35,410 nucleotides of DNA from Acidobacteriota bacterium (lineage in GTDB: Bacteria; Acidobacteriota; Vicinamibacteria; Fen-336): assembly GCA_003222275.1 (NCBI GenBank), contig QHVJ01000084.1, positions 1 through 35,410 of the forward strand, written 5' to 3'. This document shows, in pieces, positions 6,835 to 15,500 of this stretch. A program made the translations under genes and the position numbers. Every line of letters begins with the position of its first letter. Position 1 is the stretch's first letter. The notes beneath the pieces were generated by a model that was not told the origin of the DNA, searched no databases, and was given only the letters and a program-made list of their open reading frames with translations.

Positions 6835-9426
6835 TCAAGGTCGCTCGTCCCCGTTGCCGCGCGCGCGCCTCGCCCACGGCGTATCCGGGAAGTCACGGAG
6901 GAGTCGTCTCCGATGGCTCTCCGCCGTTTGGTCCTCCCCGAGCGCGGTGCGGGCGCGCGCGGCCCCGTAGAGCGCCTGCGGGGCATAGGGGCTCCCCGGC
7001 TCCGCGCTCAGCAGTGTCTCGAAGGCCTCGGCCGCGGCCCGCGGCTGCCCGGCGGCGAGGAGGCTCTCCCCGCGCAGGCTCAGCAGCTCACCCCTCGGGA
7101 CCGGCGGCGGCTGCTGCGCCAGCGCGATCCGCGTGTACTCGGCCGCATCGGCGAATCGCTCCTCCGCGTAGGCGCGTGAGGCCTTCTCGTAGAGCGAGGA
7201 CGCGCCCGCTTCCTCCGGACGGGCCCGCCCGGCGGGAACCCGCAGCGCCAACAGCATCGCCAGCGCCGTCACCGGCACCACCCAGCCCCAGCGGCGGGGA
7301 GACGCGGGCACGTCGCAGCCGGGCTCGACGACAGGCGCGTGGCTCTCCGTCTTCCTGCGCCGCGAAGCCCACCGCCACTGGACGAGGGCGAACAGCACGG
7401 TGGCCGCGCTGAGGACGAGCCCGAGATGGTCGGCCCAGTTGCGGGCGTAGACGAGGCGCACGGTGGGCTGGCGCGGCACCACGAGCATCAAGGCGGGCGA
7501 GACGAGGTAGGGCCCGTCCGCGCCCTCCGCCCGCCAACGCGGATGATACGAGACCTTCACGAGGAGCGGATGGCCGACGCGGTTCGTCGTGAGCGTGAGG
7601 CTCTCGGGCTCGACCGTCTCCCGCACCTCGACTCCGCCGGGGAGGGCAACGGCGGGCGGCGGCAGCCACTCGTCCTTCTCGGCGACGTCGAACCGCGGGT
7701 CCTCGGTGAAGACCAGGTGCGCCGGGCTCAGCGGTTTCCGCGTGAACCATCGCCAGGCCTTCTCCCGCCAGCCGCGGGGCGAGGAGCGCACCGGCGCGTA
7801 GGCCAGCGGCTCGACGTAGCCCGACGCGACGCCCGCGAGGTGGAACACGACGTAGGGTGGGTTGCGGGCCACCTCCTGCGCGTCGGACCGGCCGGCCAGG
7901 CTGGAGACGAGCTGCGGGCTCAGGGCGATCACGTCGCTGACATGGAACAGGCGCAGATGAGCCACGGCCGCGTCGGTGTCGAAGCGCGAGTATTGGCGGT
8001 TCTTGAAGGGGTTCGGCGAGGTCGCCCCCAGCTCCGACGCGAGGTAGTAGACGAAGTGGGTCTGGAGGCTCGCCTGGTTGTACACGCCCTCCAGCGTGGA
8101 GCGTCCGGAGAAGAACGGCAGCGTCTCGTACATGCGGATGGATCCGGCCTGCTCGTGCTCCGAGCTGTACTCCACGGCCACACGGGGATCTCCCACCGCG
8201 CCTCGGAGCCGGTCGGCCACCCCGCGGAACTCGGGCCACAGCTCCTTGGCCTCGAGCCCGGTGTAGTTCCAGTCCGCCCAATAGCGCACCACGTGGGACC
8301 GTGCGTCCGCGTAGACGCCGGCGATCAGCACGAAGCCGACGGCGGCCAGGTCGGGGGCGGTCAGACCCTGCAGGAGAAGCCCGAGGGTGGCACCGCCCGC
8401 CACGCAGGCCGCGAGCTGGGCGAACGGAACGAACCGCACGTCGATGACGCCGAGCGCGGGAGCAGCGGCGGCGAGCGCGGCCCCCGCGGCCGTGGCGTGG
8501 AGCAGGAATAGAAGGCGGTGGTCCGCTCCGCCGGTGCGGCGGCGGGAGACGAGGGTCGCGACCCAACCGACGGCCGCGGCAGCGAGCAGCGGCCACAGCA
8601 AGGGCGGAAAGAGGTTCTTCAGGGTGATCGTGATCCACGGGTCGTCGTAGGGCGTGGTCCAGCCCCACGCCGAGAGGAGCGGCAGCAGCAACAGCGCGGC
8701 CGCGGCGAAGGCTCCCACGGCCACCGCCGCCAGCCAGGCGAGCGTCCGCGCCGGCCGGCGGGCGGAATAGAGGAAGTAGGCGGCCGTGAGCCCCGCCCAC
8801 AGGACCGCGTAGCCGTGGGCGAGCCCGGTCAAGGCGAGGAGCAGCCCGGGGCCCCGCCACGACCACCCGCGGCTGTACGCGCGATAGGCGAGGCCGAGGA
8901 ACAGCAGGGCGAGGCCGAGGCCGAGCATGTACGCAAACTCTCCGGCGAGCGTGCTCGCGAGCGTGCCGCCCCAGATGGGGTTCTCCTCGCAGAAGAGGAA
9001 CACGAGCGACGCCGCCGCGCCGAGGAGCGGCGCCGGGAAGCCGAAGCCCATGAGCCGCAGCGCCGCGTAGGTGAGCAGGGGAAGCAGGAACACGCCGAGG
9101 ACCGTTCCCAGCTTGAAGGCCGCCGGGAGGCCGACGAACGGCGCGATGGCCGACATGGCCAGGAACGGGAGCGGGAAGTAATAGAGGAGCAGTGGCTGGC
9201 CCAGGTACGCGCCCGGATACCAGCCGTGGAGACGCCCGTGCGGCAGCAGGCGCTCGTAGAACCAAACGAACGTCGGGTAGTGGCACGGCGTGTCGCCGCC
9301 GGCGGTGACCGTGGGCAGCAGCAGCAACGAGGGCCGCAGGTAGTCGAGGAGGACGAGGAGCATGAAGCCCAGCCCGACGGCGTCCGCCACCGCCCTCCGG
9401 CGGGGACCGAGGGAGTCGGGCTCCAT
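6835..9426 (-). CDS. large integral membrane protein (PTPS-related family) with C-terminal TPR tail
   Basis: ATG at 9426 starts an 863-residue protein. About ten hydrophobic segments occupy the first half (LLVLLDYLRPSLLLL, LLLYYFPLPFLAMSAI and others). The loop sequence GGDTPCHYPTFVWFYERLLPHGRLHGW and the segment WGGTLASTLAGEFAYMLGLGLALL resemble the membrane proteins annotated as 6-pyruvoyl-tetrahydropterin-synthase-related. These look like GT-C glycosyltransferases; the name does not imply pterin chemistry. A large extracytoplasmic beta-rich region and another helix near residue 680 follow. After a last helix (about 735-750) comes a TPR segment (SLYEKASRAYAEERFADAAEY and following repeats). 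Fusion of TPRs to this family is unusual. No ribosome-binding site is visible; a TATAAA box 13 bases upstream suggests a very short leader. Transfer of sugars from lipid carriers is inferred. Confidence 0.75.
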   Translation of the reverse strand: MEPDSLGPRRRAVADAVGLGFMLLVLLDYLRPSLLLLPTVTAGGDTPCHYPTFVWFYERLLPHGRLHGWYPGAYLGQPLLLYYFPLPFLAMSAIAPFVGLPAAFKLGTVLGVFLLPLLTYAALRLMGFGFPAPLLGAAASLVFLFCEENPIWGGTLASTLAGEFAYMLGLGLALLFLGLAYRAYSRGWSWRGPGLLLALTGLAHGYAVLWAGLTAAYFLYSARRPARTLAWLAAVAVGAFAAAALLLLPLLSAWGWTTPYDDPWITITLKNLFPPLLWPLLAAAAVGWVATLVSRRRTGGADHRLLFLLHATAAGAALAAAAPALGVIDVRFVPFAQLAACVAGGATLGLLLQGLTAPDLAAVGFVLIAGVYADARSHVVRYWADWNYTGLEAKELWPEFRGVADRLRGAVGDPRVAVEYSSEHEQAGSIRMYETLPFFSGRSTLEGVYNQASLQTHFVYYLASELGATSPNPFKNRQYSRFDTDAAVAHLRLFHVSDVIALSPQLVSSLAGRSDAQEVARNPPYVVFHLAGVASGYVEPLAYAPVRSSPRGWREKAWRWFTRKPLSPAHLVFTEDPRFDVAEKDEWLPPPAVALPGGVEVRETVEPESLTLTTNRVGHPLLVKVSYHPRWRAEGADGPYLVSPALMLVVPRQPTVRLVYARNWADHLGLVLSAATVLFALVQWRWASRRRKTESHAPVVEPGCDVPASPRRWGWVVPVTALAMLLALRVPAGRARPEEAGASSLYEKASRAYAEERFADAAEYTRIALAQQPPPVPRGELLSLRGESLLAAGQPRAAAEAFETLLSAEPGSPYAPQALYGAARARTALGEDQTAESHRRRLLRDFPDTPWARRARGNGDERP

Positions 9427-9439
9427 TGCGAGGTCAGAG

Positions 9440-9447
9440 TTTATAGT
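9440..9447. promoter_or_regulatory. overlapping divergent -10 boxes
   Basis: In the 34-base gap between two divergent genes, TATAGT (plus, 9442-9447) and TATAAA (minus, 9445-9440) share four bases. Both lie 13 bases from their start codons (9461 and 9426), so both mRNAs would have leaders of about seven bases. No convincing -35 boxes are seen. Confidence 0.45.
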
Positions 9448-9460
9448 AGGCTACCCGCCC

Positions 9461-9823
9461 GTGAAGGAGTCGCCGCGTATCCTGGTCGTAGACGACAGCC
9501 AGGAGATCCTGACCATGCTGTCGCATACCCTCTCGCGCCACGGCTTCCTCATCGACGCCGCGACCTCCTCGGAGGAGGCGCTCGCCCGCGCGGCCACCGC
9601 TGCGTACGACGCCGCAGTGGTGGATCTGGTGATGCCCGGGCAGGACGGCGCCGCCCTGGCCTCCGCGCTGCGGCAGCGGATCCAGGGGCTGCCGGTGGCG
9701 CTGATGACGGCCTACGCGCGCTCTCCCCTCCTCGTCGCCGCGCGCAAGGCCGGCGTCAGGGTCTTCGCGAAGCCGCTCTCCATCCAGGAGCTCGTGACCT
9801 TCCTGCAGTCCGAAATTCCCTAG
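9461..9823 (+). CDS. single-domain response regulator (REC)
   Basis: GTG at 9461 gives a 120-residue protein consisting only of a receiver domain. Acidic pocket VVDDS, phospho-acceptor Asp in VVDLVMPG (about residue 53), conserved Thr in LMTAYA and Lys in FAKPL are all present. There is no output domain, so it acts through protein contacts, as CheY- or Spo0F-type regulators do. No histidine kinase is adjacent. It is divergent from the PTPS-related membrane gene and convergent with mrfB, sharing the four bases CTAG (9820-9823) as both stop codons. Confidence 0.92.
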   Translation: MKESPRILVVDDSQEILTMLSHTLSRHGFLIDAATSSEEALARAATAAYDAAVVDLVMPGQDGAALASALRQRIQGLPVALMTAYARSPLLVAARKAGVRVFAKPLSIQELVTFLQSEIP

Positions 9824-11181
9824 CGGGCGGGACGGCTCTCGCGCTTGGCCTGCAGCCGGTCGTGGCGGCGGCGGAAGTCGGCGGCGACCCGGTGGACGGT
9901 GGGCGACCCGTCCTCCTCGAGCTGCGCGAGCGCCCGCTGCACGACGGCCAGAGCCGCCTCGAGGTCGCGCGCGCGATGCTCGTGGTGGACGGCCAGCTCC
10001 CGCAGGGCCCACCAGTCGCCCTCCCCCGCCGCCCGCTCCCACAGCGCGACCGCGGCGGCATGGTCCCCGCAGCGCTTGGCGCGGGCGGCCAGACGCAGCA
10101 GCGAGCGCACCTGCAGCGGGTGGTCCTCGACCTCCGCCACCCGGCGGTACTGCGCCTCGGAGCGCTCGTGCAGCTCCGCCCGCTCCAGGACGCGGGCCAG
10201 GGAATAGACGTCGCGCGGATCCTCCGCCCACCCGTCCTCGACCCATCGGCACGCGAGGCCCGAGAGCGCGGCCAGCGAGACCACGTCGAGCCGGTTGTGC
10301 TCCAGCACCTTGACCAGCGCGCGGCCGTCGCGGCGGCGGAGGTAGTCGAACCAGATCTGCGGGATCTCCTCGCCCGGCACGTCGCCGTGCCGGCGCAGGC
10401 CGAGGAGCGCCGTCTCCAGCGACTGCAGGCGGCACGACTCCAGACGGAGCTTCCACAGACGCCGCGCGGGGTGCAGGAGGTCGAGATGGAGCGCGGAGTC
10501 GAGCGGGAAGCGCTCGCGGTTGAGCCGGTACCGGGATTCCAGGAGCGGGACGTCGAAGGCGCGTCCGTTGAAGGTGACGATGCGGGAGAAGCGCTGCAGG
10601 TCCTCGGCCAGCCCTCGCAAGAGCGCGGGCTCCTCCGGATAATCGCGCATGAAGTACTGCCGCACGCGGAAGCGGTCGCCGTCGACGAACCCGAGGCCGA
10701 CGAGGAAGGCGGCGGTGCCGGTGCCTCCGGCCAGGCCCGTCGTCTCGGTGTCGAGGAAGGCGGCTTCCCGCAGGTCGAAGCCGACCAGGGCCGCCTCGCC
10801 GCTCAGCACGGCGACGGTGCCGGGATCGATGACGTGGAACCGGCTCAGGGACGCGTCGCCGTGGAACGACTCCAGGCTGGCGTCGGCCTCCATCAGGAAG
10901 AACTCGCCGCGCTCGTTCTCCACCCGCCGGCCTTCGAGAAGCTCCTCGAGCGGAACTCCCGCCGGCGCCACGCGCGAGCGCTCGCGATGGGGCCCGCGTC
11001 CGCGCGCCGCGGCCGCCGCCAGTCGTTCCAGCCGCTCCTTGAGGCTCAGGCCGTCGCCGGGCGCACCGACGAGTGCGCGCTCCAGGCGCTCGAGATCATC
11101 GCCGTCCGCCGGCGGCGGGGTGTCGGCGCCGTCCACTCCGCGCCGCAACCGCCGGAGGCGGTCGTGGAGGGAGGCGCTCAC
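9820..11181 (-). CDS. mrfB: MrfB/YprB-like DEDDh exonuclease with C-terminal TPR region
   Basis: GTG at 11181 overlaps the helicase stop (GTGA). The 453-residue product carries a ribonuclease H-like exonuclease domain. Motif I is FLDTETTGL (about residues 136-144), motif II VTFNGRAFDVPLL, and motif III HNRLDVVSL with the His and Asp of a DEDDh site. A helical region with TPR-like repeats follows (ARVLERAELHERSEAQYRRVAEVE, HAAAVALWERAAGEGDWWALRELAVHHEH). This matches Bacillus subtilis YprB (MrfB), which acts with the helicase YprA (MrfA) in repair of mitomycin C lesions. Operon order and coupling here support the same role. The 3' end overlaps the response-regulator stop. Confidence 0.88.
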   Translation of the reverse strand: MSASLHDRLRRLRRGVDGADTPPPADGDDLERLERALVGAPGDGLSLKERLERLAAAAARGRGPHRERSRVAPAGVPLEELLEGRRVENERGEFFLMEADASLESFHGDASLSRFHVIDPGTVAVLSGEAALVGFDLREAAFLDTETTGLAGGTGTAAFLVGLGFVDGDRFRVRQYFMRDYPEEPALLRGLAEDLQRFSRIVTFNGRAFDVPLLESRYRLNRERFPLDSALHLDLLHPARRLWKLRLESCRLQSLETALLGLRRHGDVPGEEIPQIWFDYLRRRDGRALVKVLEHNRLDVVSLAALSGLACRWVEDGWAEDPRDVYSLARVLERAELHERSEAQYRRVAEVEDHPLQVRSLLRLAARAKRCGDHAAAVALWERAAGEGDWWALRELAVHHEHRARDLEAALAVVQRALAQLEEDGSPTVHRVAADFRRRHDRLQAKRESRPAR

Positions 11182-13556
11182 CGCACCAGGATGGCGTCGA
11201 GCAGGGCCAGGGCGACTTCCTTGCCGCGGGTTCCCGCCTCGCCCGCCGGCCCCACGCAGGACGGACAGCCGTCGTGGCACGCACAGGCGGCGATCAGCGA
11301 CCGGCTCTCGGCGAGCAGACGCGCGTGAAGCCGGTAGAGCGGTTCCGAGAGCCCGATGCCGCCGGGGTAGTTGTCGTAGATGAACACGTTGGGCTCATAG
11401 TCGAGCCCGGGTGCGGCCGGCTGCTCCCCCGGGCTGGATTTTCGGAGGCCCTTCTCCACCCTCGCCTCGCCCTGGCCGTTGTCGCCCACCGCCACCCCCA
11501 GGTCGTGGCGGTCGCACATGAGGAAGAGTGCCGCGAGCTGACCCAGCGTGTAGCTGAGCGCGACCACGCCGTCGCGTCGCTCCTCACCTCCGAAGGACAG
11601 GCCGGCGATCACATCGCGCGGGACGGTCAGCCAGTACGCGGAGGTATGCATCTCGTTCTCGGGCATCTGCAGCTCGCCCGAGCCGACGTTCTCGTTGGTG
11701 TGGAACTTGATCTTCTTGAAGCCCACGACCTGCGACGTGACGTGGACCTCACCGTGGCTGCGGCGGGCCCGCCCCACGTCCTCCTCGTCGAAGCGCTCGA
11801 GGATCCTCACCTTCGTGTACGTGATGGCGTCGGTGTAATAGTCGACTTCCGCCTCGCGCACGTGCGCCCGCCGCTCTGCGTGGTCGTATTTCTCGACGAA
11901 GTAGGTCTTGCCCTCCAGGATGTAGACCGCCTTCTCGTGGAGCATCGAAGGCGCGGAGTCGAAGTCCACCTCGGCGATGATGCGGGGGTCGCGCGTGACG
12001 TCCTGGACCACGAAGTTGTCCGAGGAGACGCTGCGCAGGCTCACCGCGTCCGCGGGATAGCTCTCGCTCGTCCAGTGCCACCTCTCGCCCGCCCGATGGA
12101 CGAGCCGATCCTCCTCGAGGAAGCCCAGCACTTCCTGCACGTTCTCGCTCCCGAAGGCCTCGTCGGCGCCGAACGGCAGCTCGAACGCGGCGCACTTCAC
12201 GTGGCTGACGAGGATGTGCAGGTTGTCGGGGTTGATGCGCCCCTGCTCGACGGGCGCGTCGAAGAAGTAGTCCGGGTGGCGGGCGACGAACTGGTTCAGC
12301 GGAGTCGAGTTGGCCACGAGCACCGCGACGGACGTACTCGAGCGCCGTCCCGCACGGCCCGCCTGCTGCCAGGTCGAGGCGACGCTGCCCGGATATCCGA
12401 GGAGCACGGCGGCATCGAGGCCGCCGATGTCGATCCCCAGCTCGAGCGCATTGGTGGACACGACGCCCAGCACCGAGCCGTCGCGCAGCCCCCGCTCGAT
12501 CTCACGCCGCTTCAGCGGCAGGTAGCCGCCGCGGTAGCCGCGGACGATGCCCTCCGATCCCGGTCGGGTCTCCAGGGCTTCCTTGAGGTAGGTGACGAGG
12601 ACTTCGGTCGCGAGGCGCGAGGGGGCGAACACGATCGTCTGGAGTCCCTTGTTCAGGAAGGAGAGGGCCACGTCCCGGGCGCAGTTGAGGGCCGAGCGCC
12701 GGATGCCGAGCTGCCGGTTCACCACCGGCGGGTTGTAGATCGCGAAGTAGCGCTCGCCCCGGGGGGCGCCGCTGCGGTCGACGACGGCCATCGGCTTGCC
12801 CGTGAGCGCCTCGGCCAGCTCCTTCGGGTTGCCGATGGTGGCCGACGAGCAGAGGAATTGCGGGTCGGAGCCGTAGAAGCGGCACAGGCGCTGAAGGCGC
12901 CGGAAGATGTTGGCGACGTGAGAGCCGTACACGCCGCGGTGGCTGTGCAGCTCGTCGACGACGACGTAGCGCAGGTTCTCGAAGAGCTTCACCCATTTGG
13001 TGTGGTGGGGCAGGATCCCCTTGTGGAGCATGTCGGGGTTGGTCACGACCACGTGGGCGCGGGCGCGGATGGCCTTGCGGGCGTCGGCCGGCGTATCTCC
13101 GTCGTAGGTGAACGTGCCGATGTCGGCCCCCAGCGCCTCCACGACGGAGTGCAGCTCGGCGAGCTGGTCCTGGGCCAGGGCCTTGGTCGGGAAAAGATAG
13201 AGAGCGCGCGCGTCCGGCTCGCGAAGGATCGTGTCGAGGACGGGCAGGTTGTAGCAGAGCGTCTTGCCCGACGCGGGCGGGGTCACCACCACCGTGTGGC
13301 GGCCGGCGCGGGCGGCGTCGTGGGCCGCGCGCTGATGCGAGTAGAGGCGGGAGAAGCCGCGCGCGGCGAGCACCTCGCGCAGCCGCGGGTGCAGGCCTTC
13401 AGGGAACTCGGCGAACTCGGCGGGCTGGGCCTCGAATCTCCGCAGCGCCGTGAGGACCGGCTCCGACCCCGGTCCCTTGGCCAGCTCGAGCGCCCTCAGC
13501 GCCGAGACGAGGCCTCCTTCCGTCCGCTCCCTCCGGAGGACGAGCTGCTGACTCAC
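11178..13556 (-). CDS. mrfA: MrfA/YprA-like superfamily 2 DNA helicase with zinc-binding C-terminus
   Basis: GTG at 13556 yields 792 residues. SF2 motifs are in order: Walker A PPASGKT (about 93-99), DELH box (about 198-201), motif III SATIGNP (about 238), then NALELGIDIGGLDAAVLLG and the arginine-finger motif QQAGRAGRR. The C-terminal part ends in CACHDGCPSC, a four-cysteine zinc site characteristic of the YprA/Hrq1-type DUF1998/MZB region. In B. subtilis this helicase and MrfB form a nucleotide-excision-independent route for mitomycin C damage. No ribosome-binding site is obvious. Upstream lies a 96-base gap after kinase 1, which reads in the same direction, so co-transcription with the kinase is possible. 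Confidence 0.93.
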   Translation of the reverse strand: MSQQLVLRRERTEGGLVSALRALELAKGPGSEPVLTALRRFEAQPAEFAEFPEGLHPRLREVLAARGFSRLYSHQRAAHDAARAGRHTVVVTPPASGKTLCYNLPVLDTILREPDARALYLFPTKALAQDQLAELHSVVEALGADIGTFTYDGDTPADARKAIRARAHVVVTNPDMLHKGILPHHTKWVKLFENLRYVVVDELHSHRGVYGSHVANIFRRLQRLCRFYGSDPQFLCSSATIGNPKELAEALTGKPMAVVDRSGAPRGERYFAIYNPPVVNRQLGIRRSALNCARDVALSFLNKGLQTIVFAPSRLATEVLVTYLKEALETRPGSEGIVRGYRGGYLPLKRREIERGLRDGSVLGVVSTNALELGIDIGGLDAAVLLGYPGSVASTWQQAGRAGRRSSTSVAVLVANSTPLNQFVARHPDYFFDAPVEQGRINPDNLHILVSHVKCAAFELPFGADEAFGSENVQEVLGFLEEDRLVHRAGERWHWTSESYPADAVSLRSVSSDNFVVQDVTRDPRIIAEVDFDSAPSMLHEKAVYILEGKTYFVEKYDHAERRAHVREAEVDYYTDAITYTKVRILERFDEEDVGRARRSHGEVHVTSQVVGFKKIKFHTNENVGSGELQMPENEMHTSAYWLTVPRDVIAGLSFGGEERRDGVVALSYTLGQLAALFLMCDRHDLGVAVGDNGQGEARVEKGLRKSSPGEQPAAPGLDYEPNVFIYDNYPGGIGLSEPLYRLHARLLAESRSLIAACACHDGCPSCVGPAGEAGTRGKEVALALLDAILVR

Positions 13557-13652
13557 GGTGAGCCATGGTGTAACGGGATGCGGTCAGGCCAGGTCCGACT
13601 TCCGCGTGCGATCGATCCAGGATCCCTCGCTCGCTGCTCACGGCGCGCGCGG

Positions 13653-15332
13653 CTAGTGCTGGACCGACCTCCGGGCGCGCTCGTACTCGTCCCGCGCGTC
13701 GAGGAAGCGGGCGGCGGCGGCGGCATATTGCCGCTTCGCGACGAGCGCGTCGCCTTCGGCGCCGGCGGAAGTCGCGGAGACGAAGCCGGGAAGCCCGCTC
13801 GCCTTCGCCCGGTCGGCGGCGGCGCGGGCGTCGGCCATGAGCTGCTTCGCCTGGGCCGCCCGGTCGCGGAAGACGGGGTTCAGCGGCGCTACGAACGCGT
13901 CGATGCCTTCGTAGCGGGGATCGAGCGAGAGGACGTTCCACAGGCCGCTCGCCGCCTTGCCGGTGTCGGCGGCGGCGAGGGCGGCGCGGGTCTCCCCCGC
14001 GGCGGCGTCGAGACGCTGGAGAGCGTCCTGGGCCTGGGCGAGCACCTGCCGGGCCTCGTCGTTCTTGGGATCGATTCGGAGCGCCTGCTCGGCGCGAGTG
14101 GCGGCGGCACGATAGCTCTTCTCGTCGAGCTTGTTCCGCGCCAGCTCCACCTGGCTCGCGACGAGCACGCGCGTGAGGTCGTTATTGGGCCGCGGCGCCT
14201 CGGTCGCCGGTGCCGGCGGCGGCCGGCGCAGGGTGAGAAGGGCCACGAATCCTCCCGCGAGGAGAAGGCCGACGAGGGCGAGACCTCCCCCCACGTACAA
14301 CGGCGCGCGCGAAGGAGGCGGCGCGACCGGCGGGCGGGGCCGTGGGCGGCGGGCATCCATCTGCTGCGTAGGCGCTTTGGCCGAGAGTGTCGCCGGCGCG
14401 GGCCGCACCGCCCCTGGCTGCGGCTGCAAGGCCACCGATCCCACCACGCGCGTATCGCCGGTGGCCGGAGCTGAGAAGGGACCCAGCTCCGACTCCAGCG
14501 TCGCCTCCGTCCGGCCCTCGGCCAGGGCCCGCCTCACGGCGCGGACCGCGGCCAGCATCTGGCTGGCGTCGTGAAAGCGCGCGTCCGGATCCTTTTGCAG
14601 CGCTCTCTCCAGCACCTCGACCAGGATCCCAGGCAGGTCCACCCAGTTGCGGATCGGCTCCGGCTCTTCCTGCAGGACCTGGAACAGCACGGTGTGCATG
14701 GAGTCGCCGTCGAAGGCCTTCCGGCCGGCCAGCAGCTCGTAGAACATCGAGCCCAGGGAGAAGACGTCGGAGCGCGCGTCCGCCTTCTCCCCGCGTACCT
14801 GCTCCGGAGACATGTAGTGGGGCGTGCCCATGACCATGCCGGTGCGGGTCATCTCGGAGGTCCCCAGCCGCGCGAGGCCGAAGTCGAGGATCTTGACCTG
14901 CCCGCTCGGCTGGACGTGGACGTTGCCCGGCTTCAGGTCGCGGTGCACCACGTCCATCGAGTGGGCGAAGGCCAGTCCTTCGCATATCTGCTCCATCACG
15001 TCGAGCTTTCGCTCGAGGTCCGGCAGGGCGTGGCTGCCGATGAGGTCCTTGAGGTCGGAGCCCTCCAGCAGCTCCATGGCCATGAAGATCCGGCCCTCCT
15101 CCTCGCCGAAGTCGTAGACGGTGATGATGTTGGGATGGTTCAGGCGGGCGGCGGACTGCGCCTCGCGCAAGAAGCGGCGGCGCAACTCGGTCTCGGTGCC
15201 GAGGCTCGAAGAGATCGTCTTCACGGCCACCAGGCGGTTGAGCGAGGGGTCGTGGGCCTTGAAGACCTCGCCCATCGCACCCTGGCCGATGCGACTGATG
15301 AGGCGATACTTGCCGATCGCGTGCTGCTCCAT
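13653..15332 (-). CDS. transmembrane Ser/Thr protein kinase 1 with TPR-like extracytoplasmic region
   Basis: The 559-residue product begins at ATG 15332. The N-terminal Hanks-type kinase domain is complete: glycine loop GQGAMGEV (16-23), Lys38 in VAVKTIS, HRDLKPGN with catalytic Asp132, DFG Asp150, and activation-segment MGTPHYMSPEQ. A Pro/Ala-rich juxtamembrane linker leads to a single membrane helix (about 345-368, LYVGGGLALVGLLLAGGFVALL). The C-terminal part (about 385-559) is alpha-helical with TPR-like repeats (RAEQALRIDPKNDEARQVLAQAQ) and faces the periplasm. Such receptors usually phosphorylate two-component or envelope-control proteins; substrates here are unknown. It is about 70% identical by eye to kinase 2 across the catalytic domain. 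Confidence 0.95.
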   Translation of the reverse strand: MEQHAIGKYRLISRIGQGAMGEVFKAHDPSLNRLVAVKTISSSLGTETELRRRFLREAQSAARLNHPNIITVYDFGEEEGRIFMAMELLEGSDLKDLIGSHALPDLERKLDVMEQICEGLAFAHSMDVVHRDLKPGNVHVQPSGQVKILDFGLARLGTSEMTRTGMVMGTPHYMSPEQVRGEKADARSDVFSLGSMFYELLAGRKAFDGDSMHTVLFQVLQEEPEPIRNWVDLPGILVEVLERALQKDPDARFHDASQMLAAVRAVRRALAEGRTEATLESELGPFSAPATGDTRVVGSVALQPQPGAVRPAPATLSAKAPTQQMDARRPRPRPPVAPPPSRAPLYVGGGLALVGLLLAGGFVALLTLRRPPPAPATEAPRPNNDLTRVLVASQVELARNKLDEKSYRAAATRAEQALRIDPKNDEARQVLAQAQDALQRLDAAAGETRAALAAADTGKAASGLWNVLSLDPRYEGIDAFVAPLNPVFRDRAAQAKQLMADARAAADRAKASGLPGFVSATSAGAEGDALVAKRQYAAAAARFLDARDEYERARRSVQH

Positions 15333-15347
15333 GATTCCCGGCCGGTG

Positions 15348-15356
15348 ATGATAGCA
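15348..15356 (-). promoter_or_regulatory. extended -10 promoter of kinase 1
   Basis: On the minus strand TGCTATCAT gives an extended -10 element (TG, one base, TATCAT). It ends 15 bases before the ATG at 15332, predicting a leader of about eight bases. No -35 box is apparent, as expected for extended -10 promoters. Confidence 0.45.
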
Positions 15357-15402
15357 CGCGGCTTACGGCCGGTGCGGAAGCTCACCCCGGGGCCTCGCTC
15401 GC

Positions 15403-15431
15403 TTGACGGACTGTCACCCGGATGGCACACT
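15403..15431 (+). promoter_or_regulatory. candidate promoter of the beta-barrel gene
   Basis: TTGACG at 15403-15408 lies 17 bases before CACACT (15426-15431), a weak -10 box keeping A2, A4 and T6. A leader of about 63 bases would carry the strong AGGAGG at 15491-15496. Confidence 0.3.
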
Positions 15432-15500
15432 CCGGCGGTCCGGCCGTTCCGGCACCATGACTCCTGGCGGCGCCGGGATCCCGGCGGGACAGGAGGTGTC

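Noticed and set aside
8518-14474. Very long plus-strand open frames (936 and 1133 codons) opposite the membrane-protein, mrfB, mrfA and kinase 1 genes
   Set aside because: They are low-complexity Arg/Ala/Gly/Glu translations lying antisense to genes with clear catalytic motifs, a usual effect of high GC content.
15421-15436. Sigma-54 -24/-12 promoter (TGGCAC) before the beta-barrel gene
   Set aside because: The TTGC half is absent at the required distance.
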